NCBI RefSeq assembly: GCF_026427595.1
Contig: NZ_CP101527.1
Coordinates: 1,001,001 to 1,065,000 of the forward strand
From: Alkalimarinus sediminis
GTDB taxonomy: Bacteria; Pseudomonadota; Gammaproteobacteria; Pseudomonadales; Oleiphilaceae
Length of the DNA stretch: 64,000 bases
Direction: 5' to 3'
Shown here: piece after piece, positions 8,154-17,838 of the stretch
Layout: each line of letters starts with the position of its first letter
Numbering within the stretch: position 1 is the first letter of the stretch
Made by a program: the position numbers and the translations under genes
The notes under the pieces: model-generated
Seen by the model: the letters and a program-made list of their open reading frames with translations, nothing else
The model's database searches: none
Told to the model about the DNA's origin: nothing

Positions 8154-8927
8154 ATGGGACCTTATCGAACATTTATCGCGTTTCAAACCATCGTTGTAAA
8201 AGAAGTCAGGCGCTTCATGCGTATCTGGGTGCAAACCCTTTTACCGCCAGCTATCACAATGGCGTTGTACTTTGTTGTGTTTGGTAATTTAATTGGCCCA
8301 AGAATCGGTGAAATGGGTGGCCATCACTATATGGATTTTATCGTGCCGGGTTTGATTATGATGTCGGTCATTACTAATTCATACTCTAATGTTGTCTCCT
8401 CTTTTTTTGGTATGAAATTTCAGAAGAGTATTGAAGAGCTCGTGGTTTCGCCAGTACCTAATTGGGTTATTCTGGCCGGCTATGTTACCGGTGGTGTGAC
8501 CAGAGGATTAGCCGTAGGGGCAATTGTAACAGCGTTATCATTAGGGTTTACGGACTTAAAGGTTCATAACGCACCAGTAATGATTGCAGTGGTATTGTTA
8601 ACGGCCATTTTGTTTTCGTTGGGCGGGTTCATCAATGCTATGTTTGCCACTAAATTTGATGATATTTCTATTGTGCCTACATTTGTATTAACGCCATTGA
8701 CCTATTTGGGCGGTGTTTTTTATTCGATTTCGTTACTACCAGAGTTCTGGCAAACGGTCTCGATGGCGAACCCTATACTGTATATGGTCAATACTTTTAG
8801 ATACGGTATCCTTGGGGTTACCGACATCAATGTTAGTTTTGCGTTTACGATGATTATTGGTTTTACCGTTTTACTGTTTGGTTACTCGCTTCACCTTCTC
8901 AACAAAGGTAAGGGTATTCGCCATTAG
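8154..8927 (+). CDS. yadH: ABC-2 type transporter permease (YadH-like)
   Basis: A 257-residue inner-membrane protein with six predicted hydrophobic segments and the ABC-2 signature region (VPTFVLTPLTYLGGVFYSIS) in the fourth to fifth segments. E. coli YadH is 256 residues. It begins immediately after the ATPase stop codon and should form a homodimeric channel with that ATPase. Which molecule is exported is not known for this family in most bacteria, and the neighbours do not tell. Confidence 0.92.
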   Translation: MGPYRTFIAFQTIVVKEVRRFMRIWVQTLLPPAITMALYFVVFGNLIGPRIGEMGGHHYMDFIVPGLIMMSVITNSYSNVVSSFFGMKFQKSIEELVVSPVPNWVILAGYVTGGVTRGLAVGAIVTALSLGFTDLKVHNAPVMIAVVLLTAILFSLGGFINAMFATKFDDISIVPTFVLTPLTYLGGVFYSISLLPEFWQTVSMANPILYMVNTFRYGILGVTDINVSFAFTMIIGFTVLLFGYSLHLLNKGKGIRH

Positions 8928-9056
8928 CGTTAACGATGCATTTGCCAGCGTTAGTAATGACCTATCGGTTAACGAATGGTGGTTTAGAGATCACTTGTGG
9001 GCACAAGTTATATACACACTTTGTTAATATAGGTGTGATTTTTATTAGGATTAATT

Positions 9057-9881
9057 ATGGTCGATTTAAGTAAAACGTTACTGGGTCAAAGTACTGATTA
9101 TGTTGACCAGTACTCGCCAGGGTTGCTCTATCCGCTGCCCCGTAAAGTTAAACGTGATGAGCTAGGCATAGACTCACAACGCCTGCCATTTAAAGGTGTG
9201 GATATTTGGAATAGTTATGAGTTGTCTTGGCTAGCCCCTTCAGGAAAGCCGCAGGTGGCAGTTGTTGAGTTTAGTATCCCTTGTGATTCAGCAAATATAA
9301 TCGAATCGAAGTCATTTAAACTATATTTGAACTCCTTAAACCAATCTGTATTTGAGTCTCCAGAGCAGCTTGAAGAGGTGTTGGTTAAAGACTTAAGTAA
9401 CGTCGCCGGTCGTGAAGTGAGTGTTAATATCCTTACGTTAGATCAGAGTTTATCGATAAGTGCTGGTAGCGAAAACCGACAATTAATTGACTCGCTAGAT
9501 ATAGACGGTTTTAGTTATGAAGTTGATCCTTGTTTACTGACGGTATCCAAAGGGGGAGTAGTAGAGCAGCAGTTGGTGTCTCATCTATTGAAAACAAACT
9601 GTCCCGTTACCGGGCAGCCTGATTGGGCTTCTTTATTAATTGACTATTCAGGCTGCGCGATTGATCACGAAGGTCTACTTCGTTATATCGTCTCGTATCG
9701 AAACCATCAGGATTTTCATGAGCAGTGTGTTGAGCGAATATTTATCGACATTATGGAGCGGTGTGCGCCAGAAAAACTAACGGTTTATGCCCGTTATACG
9801 CGTCGCGGTGGGCTAGATATTAACCCGTTAAGGAGCACAGAAGCCGACTTCTTGGGTAATATCAGGCTTAGTCGTCAGTAA
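9057..9881 (+). CDS. queF: NADPH-dependent 7-cyano-7-deazaguanine reductase QueF (long form)
   Basis: A 274-residue long-form QueF, which reduces preQ0 to preQ1 with NADPH in queuosine synthesis. The NADPH-binding motif ESKSFKLYLNS is at 83-93. The catalytic pair lies in NCPVTGQPDW: Cys182, which forms the thioimide with preQ0, and Asp189, the proton donor. The length and tandem T-fold layout match the E. coli enzyme (282). It works upstream of Tgt and QueA, both encoded about 18 kb away in this window. A TTAGGA ribosome-binding site stands 6 bases before the ATG. I saw no preQ1 riboswitch in front of it. Confidence 0.95.
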   Translation: MVDLSKTLLGQSTDYVDQYSPGLLYPLPRKVKRDELGIDSQRLPFKGVDIWNSYELSWLAPSGKPQVAVVEFSIPCDSANIIESKSFKLYLNSLNQSVFESPEQLEEVLVKDLSNVAGREVSVNILTLDQSLSISAGSENRQLIDSLDIDGFSYEVDPCLLTVSKGGVVEQQLVSHLLKTNCPVTGQPDWASLLIDYSGCAIDHEGLLRYIVSYRNHQDFHEQCVERIFIDIMERCAPEKLTVYARYTRRGGLDINPLRSTEADFLGNIRLSRQ

Positions 9882-9890
9882 GGTGTTGCA

Positions 9891-9917
9891 GGGTGAGCGG
9901 TTATTCGAAGCTCACCC
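9891..9917. terminator. Possible shared hairpin between queF and cyaB
   Basis: GGGTGAGC and GCTCACCC form a perfect 8-bp stem with an 11-base loop between two convergent genes. Neither side has a good T-run, so intrinsic termination is uncertain. Confidence 0.4.
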
Positions 9918-9997
9918 AATTAACTGAAGGGTTGAAGTTTAGCGTGATAAGGCTTCGACATAACGGCATAGTGTCATGTACTAAGCTCTTAGTATGG

Positions 9998-11413
9998 CTA
10001 GTCTATATCTTCTGAATCTTTTAACTTTTGTGCTGCCGACTCTAGCGCCCGTACAATCTGATCTTTCTCGCCTGTACCGATTTTTCCTGTATCAAGATAC
10101 ATCGCAAACCCGGTCGTTTCATGCTCCATAAAACTCTGGTTGGCGCCTATTTCTCGTCTAAAATCGACTACTTCGTAGATGGGGACTGAGCGCGAGAAAC
10201 CTTTAACGGTGATTTCGCCTTTATCGCGACACATCACCATATCTTTAACGAGTGAAAACGTTTCGTATGAAACCAATATCTCACCAGGCTCTGCCAGGCT
10301 TTCTAGTCGGCTGGCCAAGTTCACTTCTTTACCGATAATGGTATAGTCCATCCGGTTTTCAGCACCAAAGTTGCCTACTGTGCAATAGCCCGTGCTGATA
10401 CCCATGCGAATTTCGAGTGGGGTTCTAATTCCCTGGCTTTGCCATTTCTGTCTGAGGATCTTCATACGCTTGCGCATATCTATCCCCATTGCAACGCAGG
10501 CTAGGGTATCTTCTTTTGCTCCTCGACTGGTAGGGTCGCCAAAGAAAATCATAATGCTATCACCCACAAACTTATCAATGGTGCCACCGTATTTTAAGGC
10601 AATCTGAGACATCGCATTAAAGTAGGTGTTTAGTAGCTCTGTTAGACTTTCTGGTTCCATCTCTTCAGAAAGCTCGGTAAAACCTTTTATATCTGAGAAG
10701 AAAACTGCCAGTTTTTTTCGTTGGGTCTCAAGGCGTACATCGCGCTCACCGGTAAATATAGACTGCCATACTTGAGGTGACAGGTACTTCGCCAACTTGT
10801 GAGAAAGTGTAATAGATTGTTCTCTCTGGTGTTGAATGAGAGACTTTGCATGAACCAATGCTCGTGCTTGCTGATGTGTGTAGTATGCTGTAACACAGAT
10901 ATAGATACCTACGCATATTCCCGAAACAATGCTCACCGAAATAGGCGTGGGTGGGGCGATAGAAAAACCAAAATAAAGTGAAGCGATGCAGACACTGCTA
11001 AACCAAGCGAGGTTACCATACATCCAACTCTTCATACCCCCAACGATGATGAAGCTAAAGTTAAGCATCAAAATAAACAGTAGCGTGGGCACTAAGCTAA
11101 AATCAATCAGTACGACCAGCGGGCCTGTTAATAGAGCATCAAGTAATAGGAGTCGGTGACGAATAATAGGGTTGCGCTGTCGGTTAAAATAACGAACCGT
11201 AAAGTAGAGCAGGTGAGGCCACAATATTGCCCCTGGTAAAATCCAAATAAGTTCAGGTTTAAAGTGGTTGCTGAGAATGCCAGACACAATAATGGCAGCC
11301 CCGGCTAAATAGGCCAATACTCGCGCGTTGTAATCCGGCATGGGGGGGATTGCGACCTGTTTTTCAGGTTTTCTCTGCCGGGCAGTTTTTTTTGTAATAG
11401 TCATTGAATTCAT
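9998..11413 (-). CDS. cyaB: Membrane-bound class III adenylate cyclase (CyaB-like, MASE2)
   Basis: A 471-residue protein with six N-terminal membrane segments (about residues 28-180) of MASE2 type, then a class III cyclase domain (about 230-420). Metal-binding aspartates are in FFSDIKGFT and IMIFFGD. The purine-selecting lysine is in DKFVGDS with a threonine in DYTIIG, a combination that favours ATP over GTP. NLASRLE holds the transition-state Asn and Arg. The layout and length match P. aeruginosa CyaB, so it should make cAMP at the inner membrane, probably feeding a Vfr/CRP-type regulator. The signal sensed by the membrane part is unknown. Confidence 0.88.
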   Translation of the reverse strand: MNSMTITKKTARQRKPEKQVAIPPMPDYNARVLAYLAGAAIIVSGILSNHFKPELIWILPGAILWPHLLYFTVRYFNRQRNPIIRHRLLLLDALLTGPLVVLIDFSLVPTLLFILMLNFSFIIVGGMKSWMYGNLAWFSSVCIASLYFGFSIAPPTPISVSIVSGICVGIYICVTAYYTHQQARALVHAKSLIQHQREQSITLSHKLAKYLSPQVWQSIFTGERDVRLETQRKKLAVFFSDIKGFTELSEEMEPESLTELLNTYFNAMSQIALKYGGTIDKFVGDSIMIFFGDPTSRGAKEDTLACVAMGIDMRKRMKILRQKWQSQGIRTPLEIRMGISTGYCTVGNFGAENRMDYTIIGKEVNLASRLESLAEPGEILVSYETFSLVKDMVMCRDKGEITVKGFSRSVPIYEVVDFRREIGANQSFMEHETTGFAMYLDTGKIGTGEKDQIVRALESAAQKLKDSEDID

Positions 11414-11554
11414 TATTGTTAAAATTTTTGCAGCGAGCTGCCGAATACGTTATTAACATTGTTAGCGGTATCTTATTGATATTTGCTACACTTCGCCAGA
11501 GCTACGATAAAAATACTCAAGTAATTACCATAATCATGTCATTATAGGTCGCCA

Positions 11555-12118
11555 ATGCCGCATCCTGTCACAGATCTTTTGTTGCAGAGAAATTCATCTG
11601 CAAAACTTACGCACCCTGCTCCCGGCAGCACGCTGTTGAATACGCTTTTTCAAGGCGCTTTTCGGGCTCCTGATCATGGCCTGCTAAAACCTTGGCGCTA
11701 CTTAGTGATTGAAGGTGACGGGCTTGATCGTTTAGGTGAGCTTTTTTTGACCAGTGCGCTCAAGGCAACGCCCGACTTACCGCAAGCTCAGCAAGATAAA
11801 TTTCGAAAAATGCCAACTCGTGCCCCGATGATTATAGTGGCTATCGCTAGCATTCAAGAGCAGGTAAAAATACCTGAAGTTGAGCAAGTAATGTCAGCCA
11901 GTGTTGGGGTGGGTTATTTACTTCTTTCGTTGCAGGCGGAAGGGTATGGCGGGATGTGGAGAACAGGGCCGCTTGCGTATAATGTAGATGTTCAGAAAGG
12001 GCTAGGCTTAACCCATCACGAGCAAATAATTGGGTTTCTCTACGTGGGCACTCCCGAAGGGAAAGCTAAAGCTATTCCGCAGCATGACATAAATACATAT
12101 GTTAAAAAGTGGCCTTAG
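11555..12118 (+). CDS. Nitroreductase family protein (YdjA-like)
   Basis: A 187-residue FMN-dependent nitroreductase-fold protein of the small YdjA group (E. coli YdjA is 183). APDHGLLKPWRYLVI at about residues 39-53 is the family's N-terminal FMN-contact segment, and GYGGMWRTG at about 130-138 is the second conserved block. It should be a cytoplasmic flavin-dependent oxidoreductase. The physiological substrate of this group is not established. It is divergent from cyaB and separated from the flagellar operon by a terminator hairpin and a sigma-54 promoter. Confidence 0.88.
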   Translation: MPHPVTDLLLQRNSSAKLTHPAPGSTLLNTLFQGAFRAPDHGLLKPWRYLVIEGDGLDRLGELFLTSALKATPDLPQAQQDKFRKMPTRAPMIIVAIASIQEQVKIPEVEQVMSASVGVGYLLLSLQAEGYGGMWRTGPLAYNVDVQKGLGLTHHEQIIGFLYVGTPEGKAKAIPQHDINTYVKKWP

Positions 12119-12138
12119 CTAATCTGCTAAGGTCTTTT
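12113..12138 (+). terminator. Rho-independent terminator at the nitroreductase stop codon
   Basis: CCTTAGC and GCTAAGG form a 7-bp stem with a 6-base loop, followed by TCTTTT. The left arm contains the stop codon of the nitroreductase gene. The stem is short but the placement and T-run fit an intrinsic terminator. Confidence 0.6.
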
Positions 12139-12465
12139 ATTTTGATTGTTTCGTTTATCTCGTCTCAGTAAGTGAGGCGGCTCTCTATTGCTGTATTTGT
12201 CTTTGTTTCTGTCATTGTTTTCGTTATCTCTTCACTCTGTTTTTAATGCTATTGCCTGTTCTGCGGTAAGGCATTGCCGTAGTGTCTCTTTTTTTTCTTA
12301 ATAATTTTAAAATATCCAATTAAAACAACAGGTAAGCAATAACTGGCACTGGTATTGCTTTGTTACTGATAATTAGATTTTGCGGACATTATTCACCGTA
12401 TTTAATTAAACGCTTTACCGTTATTAGTGACTTTACGGTACTACGTTTAATTTAGTGGAGTAGCT
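12119..12465. other. Intergenic region upstream of the flagellar operon
   Basis: About 350 bases. The first part completes the nitroreductase terminator. The middle is T-rich with no open frame. The last third holds a consensus sigma-54 promoter about 110 bases before flgB. The flgA and flgM genes often found next to flgB in other bacteria are not here. Confidence 0.6.
12344..12359 (+). promoter_or_regulatory. Sigma-54 promoter of the flgB operon
   Basis: TGGCAC, five bases, then TTGCT matches the sigma-54 consensus, with the GG and GC pairs exactly 10 bases apart. Transcription would start near 12370, about 95 bases before flgB. In Pseudomonas and Vibrio, rod-hook operons are transcribed by sigma-54 with FleQ/FlrC-type activators; the same control is inferred here. 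Confidence 0.85.
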
Positions 12466-12870
12466 ATGAGTATCTCATTTGACAATGCATTAGGTATACA
12501 CGAAAAGGCTTTAAATTTTCGTGTTAAGCGCGCAGAGGTGTTAGCAAATAACTTGGCTAATGCTGATACCCCTGGATTCAAGGCTCGAGACTTGGATTTT
12601 AAGGCCGCACTCAATAGCAGTCTTAATCAGTTTAGCGAGCCGGGAGCAATGGCGATGGCTAAAACCAACTCAAAGCATCTAACAACTAATGCTGAGTCGG
12701 CTGATTCACTTCTGTATCGTAACCCAACACAGCCTTCCATTGATGGCAATACTGTCGATACACAGCAAGAAACAGCGGCTTATATGAAAAACGCGATGGA
12801 TTACCAAGCCAGTTTCCAGTTCTTAAATAGTAAGTTCAAAGGACTTACTCGCGCCATAAAGGGAGAGTAG
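12466..12870 (+). CDS. flgB: Flagellar basal-body rod protein FlgB
   Basis: A 134-residue proximal rod subunit. The N-terminus carries the rod/hook family motif NNLANADTPGFKARDLDF (about 29-46), and the C-terminus ends with the amphipathic heptad helix used to pack in the rod. It is exported by the flagellar type III system and has no signal peptide. It is the first gene after the sigma-54 promoter, and flgC follows after 2 bases. Confidence 0.96.
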   Translation: MSISFDNALGIHEKALNFRVKRAEVLANNLANADTPGFKARDLDFKAALNSSLNQFSEPGAMAMAKTNSKHLTTNAESADSLLYRNPTQPSIDGNTVDTQQETAAYMKNAMDYQASFQFLNSKFKGLTRAIKGE

Positions 12871-12872
12871 TT

Positions 12873-13313
12873 ATGTCTCTTAATAGAATTTTTGATATTG
12901 CCGGTTCAGCCATGTCAGCGCAGTCTATTCGTCTAAATACGACAGCTAGTAATATTGCCAACGCCGATACCGCAAGCAGCAGCACTGATGAAGTATACCG
13001 AGCCAGAAAGCCGGTTTTTGCAGCAATCCAACAATCAGTGATGGAAACTGGGTTTAGTACAGCCTTTACTGACACACCGGAATCACAAGGGGTTGAAGTT
13101 AAGGGGATCGTTGAAAGTGATGCGCCTTTAAATATGCGATATCAGCCTGATCATCCGATGGCGGATAATGATGGCTACGTCATGTATCCAAATGTGAATG
13201 TGGTAGAAGAGATGACGGATATGTTGTCGGCTTCACGTAGCTTTCAAACGAACGTCGATGTGATGGATGCCGCCAAAACCATGATGCAACGAATTTTAAC
13301 GCTAGGCCAATAG
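12873..13313 (+). CDS. flgC: Flagellar basal-body rod protein FlgC
   Basis: A 146-residue proximal rod protein (E. coli 134). It has the family start SLNRIFDIAGSAMSAQS, the NTTASNIANADT motif, and the C-terminal VNVVEEMTDMLSASRSFQTN block typical of rod proteins. It is exported without a cleaved signal. It lies directly behind flgB and is coupled to it. Confidence 0.96.
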   Translation: MSLNRIFDIAGSAMSAQSIRLNTTASNIANADTASSSTDEVYRARKPVFAAIQQSVMETGFSTAFTDTPESQGVEVKGIVESDAPLNMRYQPDHPMADNDGYVMYPNVNVVEEMTDMLSASRSFQTNVDVMDAAKTMMQRILTLGQ

Positions 13314-13350
13314 CTCAGCATGTTGGTATTAAATATAGCAGGAGCCAGTT

Positions 13351-14025
13351 ATGAGCGATTTTAACACTGTTTCGCCAACCAACGATGTGTTGAGCCAGTA
13401 CTCATTCAAAACACCCGAAACAGGGGGTAAAGATGAATTAGGCAAAAATGAGTTTATGGAGCTTATGATAGCTCAGCTCAATAATCAAAACCCTCTCGAG
13501 CCGCAAGAGAATGGTGAGTTTATTGCCGAGTTAGCGCAATTTAGCTCATTAGAGGAGATGCAAGGGCTAACGGCAACAGTTGAAGGTTTTACCTCTAGCT
13601 ACCAATCAACTCAGGCCTTGCAAGCTTCATCCATGGTTGGGAGATCGGTACTGGTAAATGCTTCATCAGCACCGACTTCGGTTGCAGGAACGATAGGTGG
13701 AGTGGTTGACCTGCCTGCCAGTACATCTGATTTAAGGATTTCAATCCTAAACACTTCTGGTGAACTGGTTAACCAGTATGAAATGGGGCAACAATTTGCC
13801 GGTCAGGTATCTTTCTTGTGGGATGGCAAGAATACAGCAGGCGATCAGATGCCTGCAGGACGATACACTATCAAAGCAGAGGCCAGTTACAGTGGTAAGA
13901 CTGAACAGGTAGGCACCATGCTGAGCGCCAATGTTGATAGTGTCTCGGTGGGTAATGGTGGTATTACTCTGAATTTGGCGGGTATGGGTGGAGTACCACT
14001 CAACGAAGTTCGCCAGATAAACTGA
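13351..14025 (+). CDS. flgD: Flagellar hook-cap protein FlgD
   Basis: A 224-residue hook assembly scaffold. The N-terminal conserved block KNEFMELMIAQLNNQNPLEP (about 31-50) is diagnostic; a FlgD Ig-like/tudor region follows, with the ending ISILNTSGELVNQYEMG and FLWDGKNTAGDQMPAGRY. It caps the growing hook, helps FlgE polymerise and is then discarded. It is the third gene of the operon, 37 bases after flgC. Confidence 0.95.
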   Translation: MSDFNTVSPTNDVLSQYSFKTPETGGKDELGKNEFMELMIAQLNNQNPLEPQENGEFIAELAQFSSLEEMQGLTATVEGFTSSYQSTQALQASSMVGRSVLVNASSAPTSVAGTIGGVVDLPASTSDLRISILNTSGELVNQYEMGQQFAGQVSFLWDGKNTAGDQMPAGRYTIKAEASYSGKTEQVGTMLSANVDSVSVGNGGITLNLAGMGGVPLNEVRQIN

Positions 14026-14141
14026 TCATAAACAAAACTGATGCTGCGGATGATCCCCAATGGAACATTGGCAGCGACAACCCTTTTTATGTGCCTCGCT
14101 AATCACTAGCAGGTCGATGATAACTAAGTACGAGGTGTTCC

Positions 14142-16082
14142 ATGCCGTTTAACGTTGCACTGAGTGGATTGAGAGCGTCTTCCCTGGATTTGGAAGTGAC
14201 CGGTAATAATATTGCCAACACAAGCACCGTAGGATTTAAAAAGTCCAGAGCCGAGTTTGGGGATTTATACTCAAACGCGTTTTTAGGAGGAGGTGCAAGC
14301 AATGTTGGTGATGGGGTACAGGTTCAAAATGTACGTCAGGTGTTTAACCAGGGGAATGTTAGCTTTACTGACCGAGGCCTGGATTTAGCGATTAGTGGTA
14401 ATGGATTTTATGTACTAAGCGACGGTGGCGAAACGAAGTACTCAAGAGCAGGCCAATTTGGTGTCGATAAAGATGGCTATGTAATCAATAACACGGGCAT
14501 GAGATTGCAAGGGTTTGACGCAGACGAAGATGGCAATATTGGTGGTGTGCTAACGGATATAGAAGTTGATAACTCTAACTTGGCCCCGGTTCGCACTACT
14601 TTAATTGATCCTAGCTTGAACCTAGACTCATCTCAAACCGTGCTCGAAGAGCGTGGAACCAGACTTATTGCTCAAGGGGGAGAATCAGGTCGAATAACTC
14701 CTGGTATTGCGAATAGTTTCCCCTCAGAAACCTGGACGATCACGCTACCTGATGGAACGACTAACTCTGTTACCACTGCTGCTAATACTTCTGCAGGGGC
14801 TATAGCGGCTTCGCTCTCTACACTGCCCGGTACAGACGCTTCTGCTAGCACCTTGGCTACTATTGATATTGCTACTTATAACCCGGCAGCGGGTGACTCG
14901 CTATTAATAAACGGCGTTACATTCTCAGGAGCAGACTTAACATCACTGAGTGATTTGGCGATCGCGATTAATGGCTCTGCACTGGGCGGCGTCACGGCGG
15001 TATTGCAAGACTCTGGGTTAGCGAGTGAACGATTGGAATTAGTGCATAACCAAGGGGGAGATTTATCCTTCACACTTCAAGGGACCGGCACGATTAATGT
15101 TGATGGGGAGGCTTCAGCGGTGCTGCTTGACCCTGCAAACCCCACGCCTGTGCCTAGTGCAACGGTAGGCGGAATTCTTGATATTATCGTCGAGGAGGGG
15201 GCAACATTGACGCCTGCGACCAATTTGTTGGTTGGATCGTTTAATAGCTCATCGTTTAGAAACAACCAGTTTGACCCAACAGACGCCGGTACCTATAACC
15301 ACGCAACCTCAACGACAATCTATGATAGTTTAGGTAATGCTCATGTGGGTACAATGTATTTTGTTAAGCAGGGTAGTGGTTCAACAATACAGCCAAATAC
15401 TTGGCAGATGCATATGTTGATTGACGGAGAAGACGTTGGCGACCCTGTTGTTGGAACCGTTCCGACCCGAGCCTCTTATACGTTGATCTTTAATGAAGAT
15501 GGCACGCTCAACCAAAATCTATCGGACCAAATACTTATCTCAAACTGGACACCATTAGACCCTAGTGGAAACCCGAACGGCGCTAGTGGCCCCATTAATG
15601 TTGCCAATGGCGGGGCGCTGCCTATTCCAAATCCACCCACCAGCTCCAACTTTGAGATTGATCTGTCTGACACCACTCAGTTTGGAAGCCCGTTCTCTGT
15701 GAGTGATATGCAGCAGAATGGTTTTACAACAGGAAGACTGGTTGGATTGGATGTTGATGAAGCTGGCATACTGTTTGCTCGTTACACCAATGGCGAGTCA
15801 AGAATTCTTAGTCAGGTGGCATTAGCCAACTTCAATAATGAAGAAGGCTTATCACCAGCGGGTGAAACCGCTTGGGTACAAACATTTGCATCAGGTGACC
15901 CTGTTGTAGGGGCTCCTGGTACCGGAACATTAGGTGCATTGAGTTCAAGCTCTGTCGAGGAGTCAAACGTTGATCTGTCTGATGAGTTGGTTAATTTGAT
16001 TATTGCCCAGCGGAACTATCAGGCCAATGCGAAGACGATAGAAACAGCGGACCAGGTTACGCAAACAATCCTTAATATATAG
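14142..16082 (+). CDS. flgE: Flagellar hook protein FlgE, enlarged
   Basis: The hook subunit, 646 residues against about 400 in E. coli. The N-terminus (MPFNVALSGLRASSLDLEVT, then NNIANTSTVGFKKS) and C-terminus (SNVDLSDELVNLIIAQRNYQ) are canonical D0/D1 parts. The extra length lies in the middle, between about residues 170 and 420, and includes a stretch resembling the flagellin-hook IN motif (LLINGVTFSG, then SDLAIAIN). Long surface domains of this kind are common in marine gammaproteobacteria. The 116-base gap from flgD is the largest before this gene in the operon. Confidence 0.95.
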   Translation: MPFNVALSGLRASSLDLEVTGNNIANTSTVGFKKSRAEFGDLYSNAFLGGGASNVGDGVQVQNVRQVFNQGNVSFTDRGLDLAISGNGFYVLSDGGETKYSRAGQFGVDKDGYVINNTGMRLQGFDADEDGNIGGVLTDIEVDNSNLAPVRTTLIDPSLNLDSSQTVLEERGTRLIAQGGESGRITPGIANSFPSETWTITLPDGTTNSVTTAANTSAGAIAASLSTLPGTDASASTLATIDIATYNPAAGDSLLINGVTFSGADLTSLSDLAIAINGSALGGVTAVLQDSGLASERLELVHNQGGDLSFTLQGTGTINVDGEASAVLLDPANPTPVPSATVGGILDIIVEEGATLTPATNLLVGSFNSSSFRNNQFDPTDAGTYNHATSTTIYDSLGNAHVGTMYFVKQGSGSTIQPNTWQMHMLIDGEDVGDPVVGTVPTRASYTLIFNEDGTLNQNLSDQILISNWTPLDPSGNPNGASGPINVANGGALPIPNPPTSSNFEIDLSDTTQFGSPFSVSDMQQNGFTTGRLVGLDVDEAGILFARYTNGESRILSQVALANFNNEEGLSPAGETAWVQTFASGDPVVGAPGTGTLGALSSSSVEESNVDLSDELVNLIIAQRNYQANAKTIETADQVTQTILNI

Positions 16083-16143
16083 AGTAAGGTGAGGGCGTAA
16101 TCAGTCTTACCTTATTTTACAAGCGATTATAAAGGGGAAGGGT

Positions 16144-16887
16144 ATGGATAAGGCGTTATATATATCCATGAGTGGTGCAAAACAGTCAATGCTGGCACAG
16201 CAAGCGCATTCTAATAACTTAGCCAACGTCAATACGACTGGGTTCAAGAATGACTTTGCACAGGCTCGCAGTATGCCGGTTTATGGCGAGCATCATCCTA
16301 CTCGAGCCTATGCGATGACCGAAAGGCCGGGCACCAATTTCCAACAGGGGCCTCTAAATGAAACCGGGCGTGAACTAGATGTCGCGATAAAAGGTGATGG
16401 CTGGATTGCTGTACAAGCGCCAGATGGTACTGAAGCTTACACTCGAGCAGGGGATTTGCAAACCGACAGCAACGGCATTCTTCGCACTGGCTCTGGCTTA
16501 GCTGTACTGGGGAATGGCGGGCCCATCGCCGTGCCACCCTCGGCGAAGATGGAGGTGGGCGCAGATGGAACTATTTCAGTAATTCCTTTAGGGCAGCCTG
16601 CAGATGCGATTGCAGAAATAGACCGAATTAAATTGGTTAATCCAGATAGTGATACCATCGAAAAAGGTTTGGATGGCCTGATTAGAGTTAAGAATGGCAA
16701 CCCGGCAGCACCGATTGATGCGAATGTTCGACTTGAGCCTGGGTTCCTGGAAGGTAGTAACGTTAACGCAGTAGAATCCCTCACTGAAATCCTATCTCTG
16801 GCTCGTCAATATGAGCTTCATGTTAAAGTAATGAGCACTGCTGATCAAAATTCTGAAGCAGCGGCACGCTTATTGCAAATCTCCTAG
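16144..16887 (+). CDS. flgF: Flagellar rod protein FlgF
   Basis: A 247-residue distal/proximal rod connector, normal for the family (E. coli 251). It has the N-terminal [15 protein letters not shown] motif, the central FlgE/F/G core and the C-terminal SNVNAVESLTEILSLARQYE helix. It joins the proximal rod to FlgG. A strong GGGGAAGGG stretch precedes the ATG. Confidence 0.95.
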   Translation: MDKALYISMSGAKQSMLAQQAHSNNLANVNTTGFKNDFAQARSMPVYGEHHPTRAYAMTERPGTNFQQGPLNETGRELDVAIKGDGWIAVQAPDGTEAYTRAGDLQTDSNGILRTGSGLAVLGNGGPIAVPPSAKMEVGADGTISVIPLGQPADAIAEIDRIKLVNPDSDTIEKGLDGLIRVKNGNPAAPIDANVRLEPGFLEGSNVNAVESLTEILSLARQYELHVKVMSTADQNSEAAARLLQIS

Positions 16888-16933
16888 TAGAGCAACATTA
16901 ACGGCATAAAACCGTCATTTGAGGAAAACGCTC

Positions 16934-16958
16934 GCCGCCTTGGTTAATTAAAGGCGGC
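16934..16958 (+). promoter_or_regulatory. Stem-loop between flgF and flgG
   Basis: GCCGCCTT and AAGGCGGC form a perfect 8-bp stem with a 9-base loop, without a following T-run. It may shape mRNA processing or the relative amounts of FlgF and FlgG. Confidence 0.4.
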
Positions 16959-17018
16959 TATGGATTTCCTTCTACGTTAATTGATGGTTGTCGTATATAC
17001 GCTAACTAGGAGGTGCTC

Positions 17019-17804
17019 ATGCATCCTGCATTATATGTCAGTAAAACAGGGCTTAGTGCTCAAGACACAGCCTTAACCACCACGTCAAACAACTTGGCCA
17101 ATGTGAATACCACAGGCTTTAAGCGTGAACGTGCGGTTTTTCAAGATCTGTTGTATCAGATAAAACGTCAACCAGGAGGCTTGACCTCGCAAGACTCTGA
17201 GCTTCCGTCTGGGCTTCAGATCGGAACCGGGGTGCGTGTTGTAGGGACGGCTAAAGAGTTTACCCAAGGTTCTTTGCAAGTTACCGAGCAGCCTTTAGAT
17301 ATAGCAGTTAATGGTCGAGGGTTTCTGCAGGTGTTGCTACCTGATGGCACGATCTCTTACACCCGTGATGGGCAGTTTCAGCTTAACTCCAATGGCGACA
17401 TTGTGACCGCTAACGGTCATCCGCTAGAGCCCGCTATCACCGTACCTGATAACACTTCATCTATTACCATCGGTACAGATGGGACCGTTTCGACACTGGT
17501 TACAGGTGACACCGCCCCTACCGTTATCGGTAATATCACTACGGTAGATTTTATTAATCCTCAGGGTTTGGAGGCGATCGGTAATAACTTATTCAGAGAG
17601 ACTGGTTCAAGTGGTGACCCTCAAGAAGGAACCCCAGGGCTGGATGGTTTGGGCACGTTAGAACAGGGTATGGTGGAGTCATCTAACGTAGAAGTGGTGG
17701 AAGAACTCGTGAACATGATTACCACACAGCGCGCCTACGAGATGAACTCAAAGGTGGTGTCTACTGCTGACCAAATGCTGCAGTACATCAGCCAGAATAT
17801 TTAA
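17019..17804 (+). CDS. flgG: Flagellar distal rod protein FlgG
   Basis: A 261-residue distal rod protein (E. coli 260). Diagnostic blocks are [32 protein letters not shown] and the C-terminal [24 protein letters not shown] six bases upstream is in frame, but AGGAGG stands 5 bases before the ATG at 17019, and that start also fits the family length. It forms the drive shaft that passes through the L and P rings encoded next. Confidence 0.96.
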   Translation: MHPALYVSKTGLSAQDTALTTTSNNLANVNTTGFKRERAVFQDLLYQIKRQPGGLTSQDSELPSGLQIGTGVRVVGTAKEFTQGSLQVTEQPLDIAVNGRGFLQVLLPDGTISYTRDGQFQLNSNGDIVTANGHPLEPAITVPDNTSSITIGTDGTVSTLVTGDTAPTVIGNITTVDFINPQGLEAIGNNLFRETGSSGDPQEGTPGLDGLGTLEQGMVESSNVEVVEELVNMITTQRAYEMNSKVVSTADQMLQYISQNI

Positions 17805-17838
17805 TAGTGCACTTATGATCACATCAAGGGGCATAACA

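Noticed and set aside
8928-9056. preQ1 riboswitch upstream of queF
   Set aside because: I could not find the short stem-loop with an A-rich tail required for a preQ1-I or preQ1-II aptamer.
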